Shown: positions 27,239 to 38,718 of the stretch, piece by piece
Position numbering within the stretch: position 1 is the first letter of the stretch
Layout: each line of letters starts with the position of its first letter
Origin: Mycolicibacter virginiensis
GTDB lineage: Bacteria > Actinomycetota > Actinomycetes > Mycobacteriales > Mycobacteriaceae
NCBI RefSeq assembly: GCF_022374935.2
Contig: NZ_CP092430.2
Coordinates: forward strand, 3,348,001 to 3,412,000
Length of the DNA stretch: 64,000 bases
Direction of reading: 5' to 3'
The notes under the pieces: model-generated
What the model was told of the DNA's origin: nothing
Database searches by the model: none
Seen by the model: the letters and a program-made list of their open reading frames with translations, nothing else
Translations under genes and position numbers: made by a program

Positions 27239-28212
27239 CCGCCGACCAGCTCGCCGACCGGCTGGCCGATGTGCTGAGGCCGGTGTTGGGCCCCGTCACG
27301 GTCGAGGGCCTGCGCGCCCTGACCGGCGGTGCCAGCCGGATCACCTGGGCTTTCGATGTGCTTGCTGACAACCAGGAACGCCGGGCACTGATTCTGCGCA
27401 CCGGGCCGCTCGAGGAGCTCTACGCCAGCATGGAACTCGAAGCGCAGGCGCAGCGCGCCGCAGGCCAGGCCGGTGCGCCGGTGCCGAATGTGCTGGTCGC
27501 CGATAATTCTCCTGCAGCACTGGGGAATCCGTACCTCATCTGCGACCTGATCGGCGGCGAGACGGTGGTTCGCCGTATCGAGCGCCAGCTCGATGACGCC
27601 GGACGCGAACAACTGCTGCTCCAGTGCGCGCAGGCGCTCGGTGCGATCCACCGGGCCGACCCGGGGGGCGTCGCGCTGAGCGCCGAAGACCAGCTGTCCG
27701 CGTGCCGCGCTCAGCTCGATGCCATGCCCGATACCACCGCTGCCTTCGAGTGGGCGTTTCGGCGGCTGGCCGCCGATCGTCCACCGCCGGTGCCAACACA
27801 GCTGGTCCACGGCGATTTCCGGATGGGCAACCTGATGGTCTCCAGCGACGGTGACCTGGCCGCCGTGCTGGACTGGGAGCTGGTGCACCTCGGCGACGGT
27901 TGTGAGGACTTGGCCTGGTTCTGCCTGCGAGCCTGGCGGTTCGGTGCACCGCTGGAGCGCGCCGCCGGTGGCCTGGGCGATATCGACGCCTTTCTGGCCG
28001 CCTATGCGCAGGCCAGCGGGCACCGCGTCGAGCCGGAAAGGTTCGACTGGTGGCTACTGTTGGGCACACTGCGATGGGGCATCATCTGCCGCTACCAGGC
28101 ACAGCGTCACCTCAGCGGACAAACCCGTTCGGTGGAACTGGCGACCATCGGTCGGCGGGTCTCCGAATCCGAATGGGACGTGCTGCGCCTGCTCGATGGA
28201 GTCCGGCCATGA
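27235..28212 (+). CDS. APH-type kinase, candidate 4-hydroxyacyl-CoA kinase (LvaA-like)
   Basis: 325 residues. The kinase core is intact: LTGGASRITWAF for the glycine-rich region, HGDFRMGN (192-199) as catalytic loop and LDWE (212-215) as metal-binding DxE-like motif. Aminoglycoside-phosphotransferase-fold proteins beside acyl-CoA dehydrogenases phosphorylate the 4-hydroxyl of acyl-CoAs in the systems studied. An antibiotic-resistance role is unlikely in this context. It overlaps both neighbours by 4 nt. Confidence 0.83.
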   Translation: MTADQLADRLADVLRPVLGPVTVEGLRALTGGASRITWAFDVLADNQERRALILRTGPLEELYASMELEAQAQRAAGQAGAPVPNVLVADNSPAALGNPYLICDLIGGETVVRRIERQLDDAGREQLLLQCAQALGAIHRADPGGVALSAEDQLSACRAQLDAMPDTTAAFEWAFRRLAADRPPPVPTQLVHGDFRMGNLMVSSDGDLAAVLDWELVHLGDGCEDLAWFCLRAWRFGAPLERAAGGLGDIDAFLAAYAQASGHRVEPERFDWWLLLGTLRWGIICRYQAQRHLSGQTRSVELATIGRRVSESEWDVLRLLDGVRP

Positions 28213-28556
28213 GCACCGGGCGCCGCCCCACCGCGGCCGAACTCGTCGCCGCGGTCACCGAATTCCTCGACACTTCGCTGGTCAATCCCGACGAACACGG
28301 CGCCACCGACAGCCAGGTCAGGTTTCACGCGCGGGTGGCGGCCAACGCACTGCGTATCGTCGAACGGGAGTTACGCGACACCAGCGGTGGTGTCGTGTCC
28401 GAGGCCCTGGCCGGGCTGGGATTCGCCGACGAGGCAGAGCTGGCCGCCGCCATCCGGGCCGGTGACCTCGACAACCGGCCCGAGGCGCTGACCGCGTGCC
28501 TGTACACGCTGGTGGAGCATCGACTGGCGATCGACCATCCGGGATACGCCCAATAG
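28209..28556 (+). CDS. Small DUF6285/LvaB-like partner of the kinase
   Basis: 115 residues, largely helical and charged (RPTAAELVAAVTEFL, VAANALRIVERELR, LTACLYTLVEHRLAIDHP). It starts with an ATGA overlap at the kinase stop. Its size and position match LvaB, the small protein required together with LvaA for 4-hydroxyvaleryl-CoA phosphorylation in P. putida; the DUF6285 assignment is from memory and not verified. Last gene of the operon; no clear terminator follows. Confidence 0.72.
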   Translation: MSTGRRPTAAELVAAVTEFLDTSLVNPDEHGATDSQVRFHARVAANALRIVERELRDTSGGVVSEALAGLGFADEAELAAAIRAGDLDNRPEALTACLYTLVEHRLAIDHPGYAQ

Positions 28557-28643
28557 CCCCTAGAGTTACTGCGCGACAATCACTTCGACGGTGCTGCTCC
28601 AAACCCGGTGTATCGGAAGGACCTGCGCAGTAGCATCTGGACC

Positions 28644-29048
28644 GTGTCCGACACCAATGCCGCGCTGCGAATCCTTGTCTACAGTGACGACGCCGCGACC
28701 CGTGCACGGGTTACGACCGCGTTGGGCAAGCAGCTGCACCCGGACCTACCGCAGCTGACTTATGTCGAGGTAGCAACAGAGCCGGTGGTGATCCGGCAGA
28801 TGGATGCCGGTGGCGTCGACCTGGCCATCCTGGACGGCGAGGCCGCCCCGGCCGGCGGGATGGGCATCTGCAAACAGCTCAAAGACGAGATCACGCCGTG
28901 CCCGCCGATCGTGGTGCTCACCGGCCGCGCCGACGACGTCTGGCTGGCCAAGTGGTCGCATGCCGACGCCGCGGTAGCCCACCCGATTGACCCGATGGAA
29001 TTGAGCCGGGCGGTGCTGGGTCTGCTCCGCACGCCGACACCGGGCTAA
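28644..29048 (+). CDS. Atypical response-regulator receiver protein (Rv3143-like)
   Basis: 134 residues from GTG at 28644, a stand-alone receiver domain without output domain. The candidate phospho-site is Asp64 in LAILDGEAAP, with the acidic pair near Asp15/16 (YSDDAAT) and Thr93 in VLTGRADD. The conserved Lys of the switch is replaced: the position reads AVAHPIDP with His113. It matches the M. tuberculosis protein encoded just upstream of PPE52 and nuoA. No cognate kinase is present; a signalling or protein-protein role near complex I is possible. Confidence 0.83.
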   Translation: MSDTNAALRILVYSDDAATRARVTTALGKQLHPDLPQLTYVEVATEPVVIRQMDAGGVDLAILDGEAAPAGGMGICKQLKDEITPCPPIVVLTGRADDVWLAKWSHADAAVAHPIDPMELSRAVLGLLRTPTPG

Positions 29049-29058
29049 CCCGGCGCCT

Positions 29059-29209
29059 AGCTTCGGCTCTCCTCCGTCGAGCCTCGCTGAACCGCTCAGT
29101 CCATACGGCGCCCCCAGCTTCGGCTCTCCTCCGCCGAGCCTCGCTGAACCGCTCAGTCCATACGGCGCCCCCAGCTTCGGCTCTCCTCCGTCGAGCCTCG
29201 CTGAACCGC
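29059..29209. repeat. 57-bp tandem repeat (about 2.65 copies)
   Basis: Copies start at 29059, 29116 and 29173, exactly 57 bp apart. The first two are complete and differ at very few positions (T/C at the CCGYCGAG site); the third stops after 37 bp. Each unit starts AGCTTCGGCTCTCCTCC and contains a GGCTC...GAGCC inverted repeat, so the transcript could fold. Unit size and intergenic position resemble MIRU/VNTR elements of mycobacteria. Confidence 0.9.
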
Positions 29210-29377
29210 CGAGGTTAGGGCAGCCTCAGGGGCGAATTCGCCTGTCGCCGTTACCGCTACAGGTGATGCCCGTCACAGTTGTCGGCAATTTCGGATTCTT
29301 CCCAACCGCCTCGTGGCAGCGGACTAGGCTGTGCCTGAAGTCACATCGGCGCCCGGAAGGGAACTACGTCACTGAGC
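29210..29377 (+). promoter_or_regulatory. Upstream region of the nuo operon
   Basis: 168 bp without an open gene between the repeat and nuoA. TAGGCT at 29325-29330 is a plausible mycobacterial -10 (TAnnnT), but no convincing -35 lies 17 bp before it. GGAAGGGAA at 29356-29364 is a purine-rich element that may serve nuoA, although its spacing to the ATG is long. No operator palindrome was seen. Confidence 0.35.
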
Positions 29378-29755
29378 ATGAACCTCTACCTGCCGATCCT
29401 GGTCCTCGCCGCGCTCGCCGCCGGTTTCGCCGTATTTTCCGTGGTCGCCACCGCTCTGGTGGGACCTTCGCGCTACAACCGGTCGAAGCTAGAAGCTTAC
29501 GAGTGCGGCATCGAACCCACAGACCAGCCGGTCAGCGGGCCGCACGCCCCGTCCGGGCAGCGCTTCCCGGTGAAGTACTACCTGACCGCGATGCTGTTCA
29601 TCGTCTTCGACATCGAGATCGTTTTTCTCTACCCCTGGGCAGTTGCCTTCGACGGGCTCGGAATGTTCGCCCTCATCGAAATGGTGCTGTTCGCCGTCAT
29701 CGTGTTCGTCGCCTACGCCTACGTCTGGCGGCGCGGCGGTCTGAATTGGGATTGA
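29378..29755 (+). CDS. nuoA: NADH-quinone oxidoreductase subunit A
   Basis: 125 residues with three helices. Conserved loop: YECGIEPTDQPVSG...RFPVKYYLTAMLFIVFDIEIVFLYPWA, including the Cys-containing quinone-side loop typical of NuoA. It is a membrane subunit of proton-pumping complex I, which reduces menaquinone in mycobacteria. First of 14 nuo genes; ATG at 29378. Confidence 0.96.
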   Translation: MNLYLPILVLAALAAGFAVFSVVATALVGPSRYNRSKLEAYECGIEPTDQPVSGPHAPSGQRFPVKYYLTAMLFIVFDIEIVFLYPWAVAFDGLGMFALIEMVLFAVIVFVAYAYVWRRGGLNWD

Positions 29756-29777
29756 GTGGGAGTAGGCGGGCTTAGAC

Positions 29778-30332
29778 ATGGGATTAGAAGAGCAACTGCC
29801 GAGCGGACTCCTGCTGTCCACCGTGGAAGACCTGGCCGGGTACTTCCGCACCGGGTCGCTGTGGCCGGCAACCTTCGGCCTGGCCTGTTGCGCGATCGAG
29901 ATGATGTCGACGATGGCGCCCGACTACGACCTGTCCCGGTTCGGGATGGAGGTTTTCCGGGCCTCACCCCGCCAGGCCGACCTGATGATCGTGGCGGGCC
30001 GGGTCAGCCAGAAGATGGCACCGGTGCTGCGCCAGATCTACGACCAGATGGTGGAGCCCAAATGGGTGCTGTCGATGGGCGTCTGCGCGTCGTCGGGCGG
30101 AATGTTCAACAACTACGCGATCGTGCAAGGCGTGGACCATGTCGTCCCGGTCGATATCTACCTGCCCGGGTGTCCGCCCCGCCCGGAGATGCTGATGTAC
30201 GCAATCCTCAAGCTGCACGAGAAGATTCGCTCGATGCCGCTGGGCGCCAACCGGGAACAGGTGATCACCGCGACCGAGGAGGCCGCCTTGTCGGCCCCGT
30301 CTACCTGGCAGATGAGGGGGTTGTTGCGGTGA
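29778..30332 (+). CDS. nuoB: NADH-quinone oxidoreductase subunit B
   Basis: 184 residues. It binds the terminal N2 4Fe-4S cluster through adjacent Cys in [11 protein letters not shown], plus Cys in [14 protein letters not shown] and LPGCPPRPE. It is a peripheral-arm subunit that passes electrons to the quinone. Its stop overlaps nuoC (GTGA). Confidence 0.98.
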   Translation: MGLEEQLPSGLLLSTVEDLAGYFRTGSLWPATFGLACCAIEMMSTMAPDYDLSRFGMEVFRASPRQADLMIVAGRVSQKMAPVLRQIYDQMVEPKWVLSMGVCASSGGMFNNYAIVQGVDHVVPVDIYLPGCPPRPEMLMYAILKLHEKIRSMPLGANREQVITATEEAALSAPSTWQMRGLLR

Positions 30333-31024
30333 GCGAGACAGGCGGTGGGGACCGCAACGGACCCGAAGACGTAATCAAGGTCCGCCGCGGCCTGTTCGGT
30401 GCGACCGGCACCGGCGACACGTCCGGATACGGGCGCCTCGTGACCGAGGCCGCGCTCCCCGGCGCGACCCCACGGCCCTACGGCGGATACTTCGACGAAC
30501 TTGTCGACACCCTGACCGCCGCGCTGCAGCGCAACGGGATCGAATTCGCCGACGCCATCGAGAAAGTCGTGGTGTACCGCGACGAGCTGACCCTCTACGT
30601 CCCTCGCGCGCAGCTACCGGCGGTGGCCCAGCTGCTACGGGACGAGCCGGCACTGCGCTTCGAACTGAGCCTCGGGGTCTCCGGTGTGCACTACCCCGGC
30701 GACACCGACCGCGAGTTGCACGCGGTATATCCGCTGCGATCGATCACCCACAACCGCCGCGTCCGCCTGGAAGTCGCTGCCCCCGATGCGGATCCGCACA
30801 TTCCGTCGCTCTTTGCCATCTACCCCACCACCGACTGGCATGAGCGGGAGACCTACGACTTCTTCGGGATCATCTTCGACGGCCACCCCTCGCTGACCCG
30901 GATCGAGATGCCCGACGACTGGCACGGTCACCCGCAGCGCAAGGACTACCCATTGGGCGGCATCCCGGTCGAGTACAAGGGCGCACAGATACCGCCGCCG
31001 GACCAGCGGAGGGCCTACAAGTAA
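30329..31024 (+). CDS. nuoC: NADH-quinone oxidoreductase subunit C
   Basis: 231 residues from GTG at 30329, overlapping the nuoB stop. The family core [11 protein letters not shown]...[55 protein letters not shown] is intact. Peripheral-arm subunit separate from NuoD, unlike the fused NuoCD of E. coli. A longer upstream frame is not used because it runs through nuoB. Confidence 0.97.
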   Translation: MSETGGGDRNGPEDVIKVRRGLFGATGTGDTSGYGRLVTEAALPGATPRPYGGYFDELVDTLTAALQRNGIEFADAIEKVVVYRDELTLYVPRAQLPAVAQLLRDEPALRFELSLGVSGVHYPGDTDRELHAVYPLRSITHNRRVRLEVAAPDADPHIPSLFAIYPTTDWHERETYDFFGIIFDGHPSLTRIEMPDDWHGHPQRKDYPLGGIPVEYKGAQIPPPDQRRAYK

Positions 31025-32337
31025 TGAGCACCGACACACCGCACACCGTCCTCAACGTCGGTGGGCAGGAATGGGATCAGGTAGTCGAGGCCGCCAAGGC
31101 CGCCGACCCCGGCGAACGCATCGTCGTCAACATGGGCCCCCAGCACCCGTCGACGCACGGCGTGCTGCGGTTGATCTTGGAACTCGAGGGCGAGACGGTG
31201 ACCGAAGCCCGTTGCGGCATCGGTTATCTGCACACCGGCATCGAAAAAAACCTGGAAAGCCGCTACTGGACCCAGGGCGTCACGTTCGTGACCCGGATGG
31301 ACTACCTGTCGCCGTTCTACAACGAGACCGCCTACTGCCTCGGTGTGGAGAAGCTACTGGACATCACCGATGACATCCCCGAGCGCGCCAGCGTCATCCG
31401 GGTTCTGATGATGGAGCTCAACCGGGTGTCCTCACACCTGGTCGCACTCGCGACCGGTGGCATGGAGCTCGGTGCGCTCTCGGTGATGCTGTTCGGTTTC
31501 CGCGAACGCGAGCTGGTGCTCGACATCTTCGAGGCGATCACCGGTCTGCGAATGAACCACCAGTACGTTCGGCCCGGCGGGGTATCGGTGGACCTGCCCG
31601 ATGACGCGATTCCGATGATTCGCGACTTCCTCAAGCTGATGCCCAAGCGGCTCAAGGACATCGAGGACCTGCTGACCGAGAACTACATCTGGAAGGCCCG
31701 CACCAAGGGCGTGGGCTACCTGGACCTGACCGGGTGCATGGCGCTGGGCATCACCGGCCCGGTGCTGCGCTCGACCGGCCTGCCCTATGACGTGCGACGT
31801 GCCGAACCCTACTGCGGCTACCAGGACTACGAGTTCGACGTGATCACCGATGACGGCTGTGATGCCTACGGCCGCTACCTGATCCGCATCGCAGAGATCA
31901 AGGAGTCCCTGAAAATCGTCGAACAGTGTGTAGAAAGGCTGGCCAAGCTGCAGGGAGCGCCGGTGATGGTCTCCGACCGCAAGATCGCCTGGCCGGCCGA
32001 CCTGACCATCGGCCCGGACGGGCAGGGTAACTCTCGCGAGCACATCGGCTGGATCATGGGCCACTCGATGGAAGGCCTGATCCACCACTTCAAACGAGTC
32101 ACCGAGGATCTGTGGGTGCCGCCGGGACAGGTGTTCGTCTCGGTCGAGTCGCCCCGCGGCGAACTGGGGGTGCACATGGTCTCCGACGGCGGTACCCGCC
32201 CCTACCGGGTGCACTACCGGGATCCGTCGTTCACCAACCTGCAGGCGGTGGCCGCCATGAGCGAGGGCGGGCTGATCGCCGACGTGATCGCCGCGGTCGC
32301 CAGCATCGACCCGGTCATGGGCGGGGTGGACCGATGA
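31024..32337 (+). CDS. nuoD: NADH-quinone oxidoreductase subunit D
   Basis: 437 residues. [22 protein letters not shown] is the hallmark 49-kDa subunit motif that forms the quinone-binding loop, and [21 protein letters not shown] and the C-terminal DPVMGGVDR are also conserved. It shapes the quinone pocket with NuoB. Start overlaps the nuoC stop by one base (TAATG). Confidence 0.98.
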   Translation: MSTDTPHTVLNVGGQEWDQVVEAAKAADPGERIVVNMGPQHPSTHGVLRLILELEGETVTEARCGIGYLHTGIEKNLESRYWTQGVTFVTRMDYLSPFYNETAYCLGVEKLLDITDDIPERASVIRVLMMELNRVSSHLVALATGGMELGALSVMLFGFRERELVLDIFEAITGLRMNHQYVRPGGVSVDLPDDAIPMIRDFLKLMPKRLKDIEDLLTENYIWKARTKGVGYLDLTGCMALGITGPVLRSTGLPYDVRRAEPYCGYQDYEFDVITDDGCDAYGRYLIRIAEIKESLKIVEQCVERLAKLQGAPVMVSDRKIAWPADLTIGPDGQGNSREHIGWIMGHSMEGLIHHFKRVTEDLWVPPGQVFVSVESPRGELGVHMVSDGGTRPYRVHYRDPSFTNLQAVAAMSEGGLIADVIAAVASIDPVMGGVDR

Positions 32338-33172
32338 GCGCGCCGGGCGGCGAGATCGACAAGGTCGGCGTCAACAAGACCGGGCGTGGCCGGTTGATGC
32401 CGCCGACCGCCGGGACCGACGGCAACCGAGTCTTCCTGCAGCTGGGCCGGCAGCCCGAAGAACCCAATCAGTTCAACCACCCCGGCGCGCCGACCACCTA
32501 CTCCCCCGATGTGCGAGCCCAGCTGGAGGCCGACGCCAAGGAGATCATCGGCCGTTACCCCCAGCCCCGCTCGGCGATCTTGCCGCTGCTGCATCTGGTG
32601 CAGTCGCAGGACACCTACGTCACCCCGGCCGGCCTGTCATTCGTCGCGGAGCTGCTCGGTCTGACCAGCGCCGACGTCGCCGGGGTCGCGTCGTTCTATT
32701 CGATGTACCGGCGTGATCCCACCGGCAAGTACCTGGTCGGCGTCTGCACCAACACACTGTGCGCGGTGATGGGCGGCGACGCCATCTATGAGGGCCTCAA
32801 GGAGCACCTGGGCGTCGGTAACGATCAGACCACTGCGGACGGGTCGGTCACCTTGCAGCACATCGAGTGCAACGCCGCCTGCGATTACGCGCCGGTGATG
32901 ATGGTCAACTGGGAGTTCTTCGATAACCAGACCCCAGAATCGGCACGCGAGCTGGTCGACAAGTTACGTGACGACGCCGACGTGCGGCCCACCCGCGGGA
33001 TGCCGCTGTGCAGTTTCGCCGCCACCGAACGGATTCTCGCCGGCTTCCCCGACGAACGCTCCGACGACGGCCAAGGCGGTGCCGGCGCGGCGACACTGGC
33101 CGGCCTGCAGGTGGCCCGCGAGCGCGGAATGACGGCACCGGAGCCCGGTAGCAAGACCAGTGGGGGCGAGAA

Positions 33173-33176
<4 letters not shown>
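32334..33176 (+). CDS. nuoE: NADH-quinone oxidoreductase subunit E
   Basis: 280 residues. The thioredoxin-like 2Fe-2S domain has CTNTLC and ECNAACD as the four-Cys ligand set. The N-terminal 30 and C-terminal 50 residues extend beyond the E. coli protein, as in other actinobacteria. It works with NuoF in the NADH-oxidising module. It overlaps nuoD and nuoF by 4 nt each. Confidence 0.96.
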
Positions 33177-34521
<1,345 letters not shown>

Positions 34522-34525
<4 letters not shown>

Positions 34526-36921
34526 CTCAAACTTCTCAGCCGGAGGGCCAGGAGTCAGTAACCCTCACCATCGACGACCAACAGGTCACGGTCCCCAAGG
34601 GCACCTTGATCATTCGGGCCGCCGAGCAGTTGGGCATCGAGGTCCCGCGGTTTTGTGATCACCCGCTGCTGGACCCGGTGGCCTGGTGCCGGCAGTGCAT
34701 GGTCGAGGTGGAGGGCCAGCGCAAGCCACAGCCGTCGTGCGCGGTGGCCGCCACCGACGGCATGGTGGTGCGCACTCAGCACACCTCCGCCGAGGCTGAT
34801 CGGGCCCAGCACCTGGTGATGGAGCTGCTGCTGATCAACCACCCGCTGGACTGCCCGACCTGCGACAAGGGCGGTGAGTGCCCACTGCAGAACCAGGCGA
34901 TGTCGCACGGCCGCACCGAGACTCGCTTCGAAGAGACCAAACGCCACTACCCCAAGCCGATCAACATCTCCTCGCAAGTGCTGCTGGACCGTGACCGCTG
35001 CATCCTGTGTGCACGCTGCACCCGGTTCGCCAACGAGATCGCCGGGGACAAACTCATCGAGATGATGGATCGCGGCGCCCTGCAGCAGGTCGGCATCTAC
35101 ACCGACACGCCGTTCGACTCCTACTTCTCGGGCAACACCGTGCAGATCTGCCCGGTGGGCGCTCTTACCGGTGCCTCCTACCGGTTCCGGGCCCGTCCCT
35201 TCGACCTGGTGTCCACGCCCACCGTCTGCGAGCATTGCGCCGGCGGCTGCGCCGAACGCACCGACCACCGTCGCGGCAAGGTGATGCGGCGGATGGCCGG
35301 CGAAGACCCGGACGTCAACGAGGAATGGAACTGCGACAAGGGCCGCTGGGCGTTCACCTACGCCACCCAAGGCGACCGGATCACCACACCGCTGGTCCGC
35401 GACGACGCCGGGAACCTGGTCCCCACCTCCTGGCCGCACGCGGCGGCGGTCGCGGCGCGCGGCCTGGCCGCCGCGCGTGGGAGCACCGGCGTGCTGGTCG
35501 GCGGCCGGGTATCGGCCGAGGACGCCTACGGCTACGCCAAGTTCGCCCGGGTGGCGCTGCACAGCGACGATATCGACTTCCGGGCGCGCGCCCAGTCCGC
35601 CGAAGAGGCCGAGTTCCTGGCCGCCCGAGTGGCAGGCCACGGGATCGAAATCAGCTACGCCGACCTGCAGGCCGCGCCGGCGGTGCTGCTGGCCGGCCTG
35701 GAGCCCGAAGAAGAGGCGCCGATGGTTTTCCTGCGGCTGCGCAAGGCCGCGCGCAAGAACGCCACCAAGGTGTTCAGTCTGGCGCCGTTCGCCGATCGCG
35801 GGCTGACCAAGATGTTCGGCACACTGCTGGCAGTCGTTCCCGGCGGCGAGGCGGCGGCGCTGGACGGTCTGCACACCGGAGACGTCGGACAATCGCTGCG
35901 CCAACCCGGCGCGGTGGTGCTGGTCGGCGAGCGGCTGGCGGCCTCACCGGGAGCCCTGTCGGCGGCGATCCGGCTGGCCGAAGCCACCGGAGCCAAGCTG
36001 GGCTGGGTGCCCCGCCGTGCCGGAGAACGCGGCGCACTGGACGCCGGTGCGCTGGCCGGCCTGCTCCCCGGCGGACGCCCCCTGGCTGATCCGGCGGCAC
36101 GCGCCGAGGTCGCGCAAGCCTGGGGTCTCGACGGCCCCGACGATCTGCCGTCGCAGGCCGGGCGCGGCACCGACGCCATCCTGGCCGCCGCGGCCGACGG
36201 AACGTTGGGAGCTCTGGTGGTCGGCGGCGTGGAGCCGACCGATTTGGCCGGTCCGGCAGCGGCACTGGCCGCCCTGGACGAGGTCGGATTCCTGGTCAGC
36301 CTCGAGTTGCGGCACAGCGATGTCACCGAACGCGCCGATGTGGTGCTGCCGGTCGCTGCCGCGGCCGAGAAGTCCGGCACCTATGTCAACTGGGAGGGCC
36401 GCCACCGGCGGTTCGGTGTCGCGCTCGGCGACACCGGCGCGCTGCCCGACCGGCGGGTGCTCGACGTGATCGCCGAAGAGATGGGCGTCGCGCTGGGGCT
36501 GGCGACGCTGGAAGCGGCTCGCGACGAACTGGCGAGGCTGGGTGCCTGGTCCGGCGACCGCGTCGCCGCCCCCGACGTCGCAGCGGGCTCACCTCCGCAG
36601 CCCGGCAGCGGCGCAGCCGTGCTGGCTAGCTGGCGCATGCTGCTGGACGAGGGTCGCATGCAGGACGGTGAACCGAACCTGGCCGGCACCGCCCGCACGC
36701 CGGTGGCGCGCCTGTCGCCGTCGACTGCCGCCGATATCGGCGTGGCGGAAGGAGAGCCGGTCACGGTCACCACCGAACACGGCAGTATCACCTTGCCGCT
36801 GGTCATCACCGAGATGCCGGACAACGTGGTGTGGCTGCCGATGAATTCGCGCGCCTCGGCAGTGCACCGGGATCTGGGGGTCACCCCCGGCGCGACGGTA
36901 CAGATTGGACGCAGACCATGA
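34522..36921 (+). CDS. nuoG: NADH-quinone oxidoreductase subunit G
   Basis: 799 residues, GTG start. The N-terminal iron-sulfur part has [31 protein letters not shown] and [10 protein letters not shown]...[10 protein letters not shown]. The additional CEHCAGGC...NCDKG set is the N7 cluster site, present in only some bacterial complexes. A degenerate molybdopterin-type domain fills the C-terminal part. It links NuoEF to the rest of the peripheral arm. Confidence 0.97.
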
Positions 36922-38156
36922 CCGATCCCTGGTGGTTGATGCTGGCCAAGGCGCTGGGCGTCTTCGTGTTTCTGATCCTGACGGTGGTCCTGGCGATCGT
37001 CATCGAACGAAAAGTCGTGGGCCGCATGCAGATGCGCCCCGGCCCCAACCGGGTCGGACCCAAAGGTTGGCTGCAGAGCCTGGCCGATGCGATCAAACTG
37101 GCCCTCAAGGAGGACATCACCCCCTTCAACGTCGACCGGGCGATTTATGCGTTGGCGCCAATCATCTCGACGGTGCCAGCGATCACCGCGTTCGCCGTGA
37201 TCCCGCTCGGGCCGGAGGTCAGCATTTTCGGTCACCGGACCGCTTTGCAGCTGGCGGACCTGCCGATCGCGGTGTTGTTCGTTCTGGCGATGTCCTCGAT
37301 CGGGGTCTACGGGATCGTCTTGGCCGGCTGGTCGTCCGGGTCCGCCTATCCCCTGATCGGCGGAATCCGCTCCACCGCCCAGGTGATCTCCTACGAGGTC
37401 GCCATGGGTCTGGCGTTCGCGTCGGTGTTCCTCTACGCGGGGACGATGGCAACGTCGGGCATCGTGGCAGCCCAGGACCGGGTATGGTTCGCGTTCCTGC
37501 TGATGCCCTCGTTCATGGTGTATCTGACCGCGATGGTCGGTGAGACCAACCGGGCCCCGTTCGACCTGCCCGAGGCCGAAGGCGAGCTGGTCGGCGGTTT
37601 CCACACCGAGTACTCGTCACTGAAGTTCGCACTGTTCTTCCTCGCCGAATACATCAACATGACAACGGTTTCGGCCGTCGCCGTCACGTTGTTCCTCGGC
37701 GGCTGGCAGGCTCCGTTCCCGTTCAATATGTGGCCGGCCGCCAACACCGGCTGGTGGCCGCTGCTGTGGTTCACCGTCAAACTGTGGGGCTTCATCTTCG
37801 TCTACATCTGGCTGCGAGGCACCCTGCCCCGGCTGCGCTACGACCAGTTCATGGCGCTGGGCTGGAAGATCCTGATCCCGGTGGCGCTGGCCTGGGTGAT
37901 GCTCGCCGCGGTGCTACGCAGCCTGCGCAACGACGGCTACGAGCACTGGCAGCTGGCCCTGGCCGGCATGAGCACGCTGACCACCGTGGTGCTGCTCCTG
38001 GCGCTGCATCGAAAATTCAGCGCGTTGAACAGCCGCCTCGACCAATCCGCGCCGGCGGCTCCCCCACAACAGCTCGTGACATCCGAAGGCTCATTCCCGA
38101 CACCACCGCTGCCGCAACGCAGTTCATCGCGGATCAAGGAGGACGTCAATGGCTAG
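36918..38156 (+). CDS. nuoH: NADH-quinone oxidoreductase subunit H
   Basis: 412 residues with about eight helices. Conserved quinone-tunnel loops: [19 protein letters not shown] and [20 protein letters not shown] hydrophilic C-terminal tail of some 40 residues is present, as in other mycobacteria. It couples quinone reduction to the membrane arm. ATG overlaps the nuoG stop and the 3' end overlaps nuoI by 8 nt. Confidence 0.97.
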   Translation: MTDPWWLMLAKALGVFVFLILTVVLAIVIERKVVGRMQMRPGPNRVGPKGWLQSLADAIKLALKEDITPFNVDRAIYALAPIISTVPAITAFAVIPLGPEVSIFGHRTALQLADLPIAVLFVLAMSSIGVYGIVLAGWSSGSAYPLIGGIRSTAQVISYEVAMGLAFASVFLYAGTMATSGIVAAQDRVWFAFLLMPSFMVYLTAMVGETNRAPFDLPEAEGELVGGFHTEYSSLKFALFFLAEYINMTTVSAVAVTLFLGGWQAPFPFNMWPAANTGWWPLLWFTVKLWGFIFVYIWLRGTLPRLRYDQFMALGWKILIPVALAWVMLAAVLRSLRNDGYEHWQLALAGMSTLTTVVLLLALHRKFSALNSRLDQSAPAAPPQQLVTSEGSFPTPPLPQRSSSRIKEDVNG

Positions 38157-38718
38157 TCTGCGAGACGCCTTGGCCGGGTTCGGCGTCACCTGGAAGACGA
38201 TGTTCAAACGGCCGATCAACGACGGCTACCCCGAACGCAAGAAGCCGACGGCACCGCGCTACCACGGCCGCCACCAACTCAACCGGCATCCGGACGGGCT
38301 GGAGAAGTGCATCGGCTGCGAGTTGTGTGCGTGGGCCTGCCCGGCCGACGCGATCTACGTGGAGGCCGCCGACAACACCGACGAGGAGCGCTTCTCCCCC
38401 GGTGAGCGCTACGGCCGCGTCTACCAGATCAACTACCTGCGCTGCATCGGGTGTGGCCTGTGCATCGAGGCCTGCCCCACCCGCGCGCTGACCATGACCA
38501 ACGAGTACGAAATGGCCGCCGACAACCGGGCCGAACTGATCTGGGAACGCGACCAGCTGCTCGCGCCGCTACAACCCGGCATGGTCGCGCCGCCGCACGC
38601 GATGCCGCACGGCGCCACCGAAAAGGATTACTACTTGGGCCGAGTCAGCCCGGCCGGGCTCGATGCCGAGCCAGACCTGTTCGTGATGCTCGACCGAGTC
38701 AAGCAGGGCAAAGCCTGA
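38149..38718 (+). CDS. nuoI: NADH-quinone oxidoreductase subunit I
   Basis: 189 residues. Two 4Fe-4S motifs, [12 protein letters not shown] and [12 protein letters not shown], bind clusters N6a and N6b that lead electrons to NuoB. Start overlaps the nuoH end by 8 nt, suggesting coupled translation. Confidence 0.98.
   Translation: MASLRDALAGFGVTWKTMFKRPINDGYPERKKPTAPRYHGRHQLNRHPDGLEKCIGCELCAWACPADAIYVEAADNTDEERFSPGERYGRVYQINYLRCIGCGLCIEACPTRALTMTNEYEMAADNRAELIWERDQLLAPLQPGMVAPPHAMPHGATEKDYYLGRVSPAGLDAEPDLFVMLDRVKQGKA

Noticed and set aside
27235..28212. Aminoglycoside resistance gene
   Set aside because: The fold is that of APH, but tight overlap with an acyl-CoA dehydrogenase and a LvaB-like protein indicates an acyl-CoA kinase-type role.
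20964..28556. Standard tyrosine/homogentisate degradation operon
   Set aside because: Only a homogentisate-dioxygenase-like gene is present; no 4-hydroxyphenylpyruvate dioxygenase, maleylacetoacetate isomerase or fumarylacetoacetase was found, and the CoA-dependent genes do not fit that route.
29059..29209. CRISPR array
   Set aside because: The three units are directly abutting and nearly identical over all 57 bp; there are no unique spacers and no cas genes.
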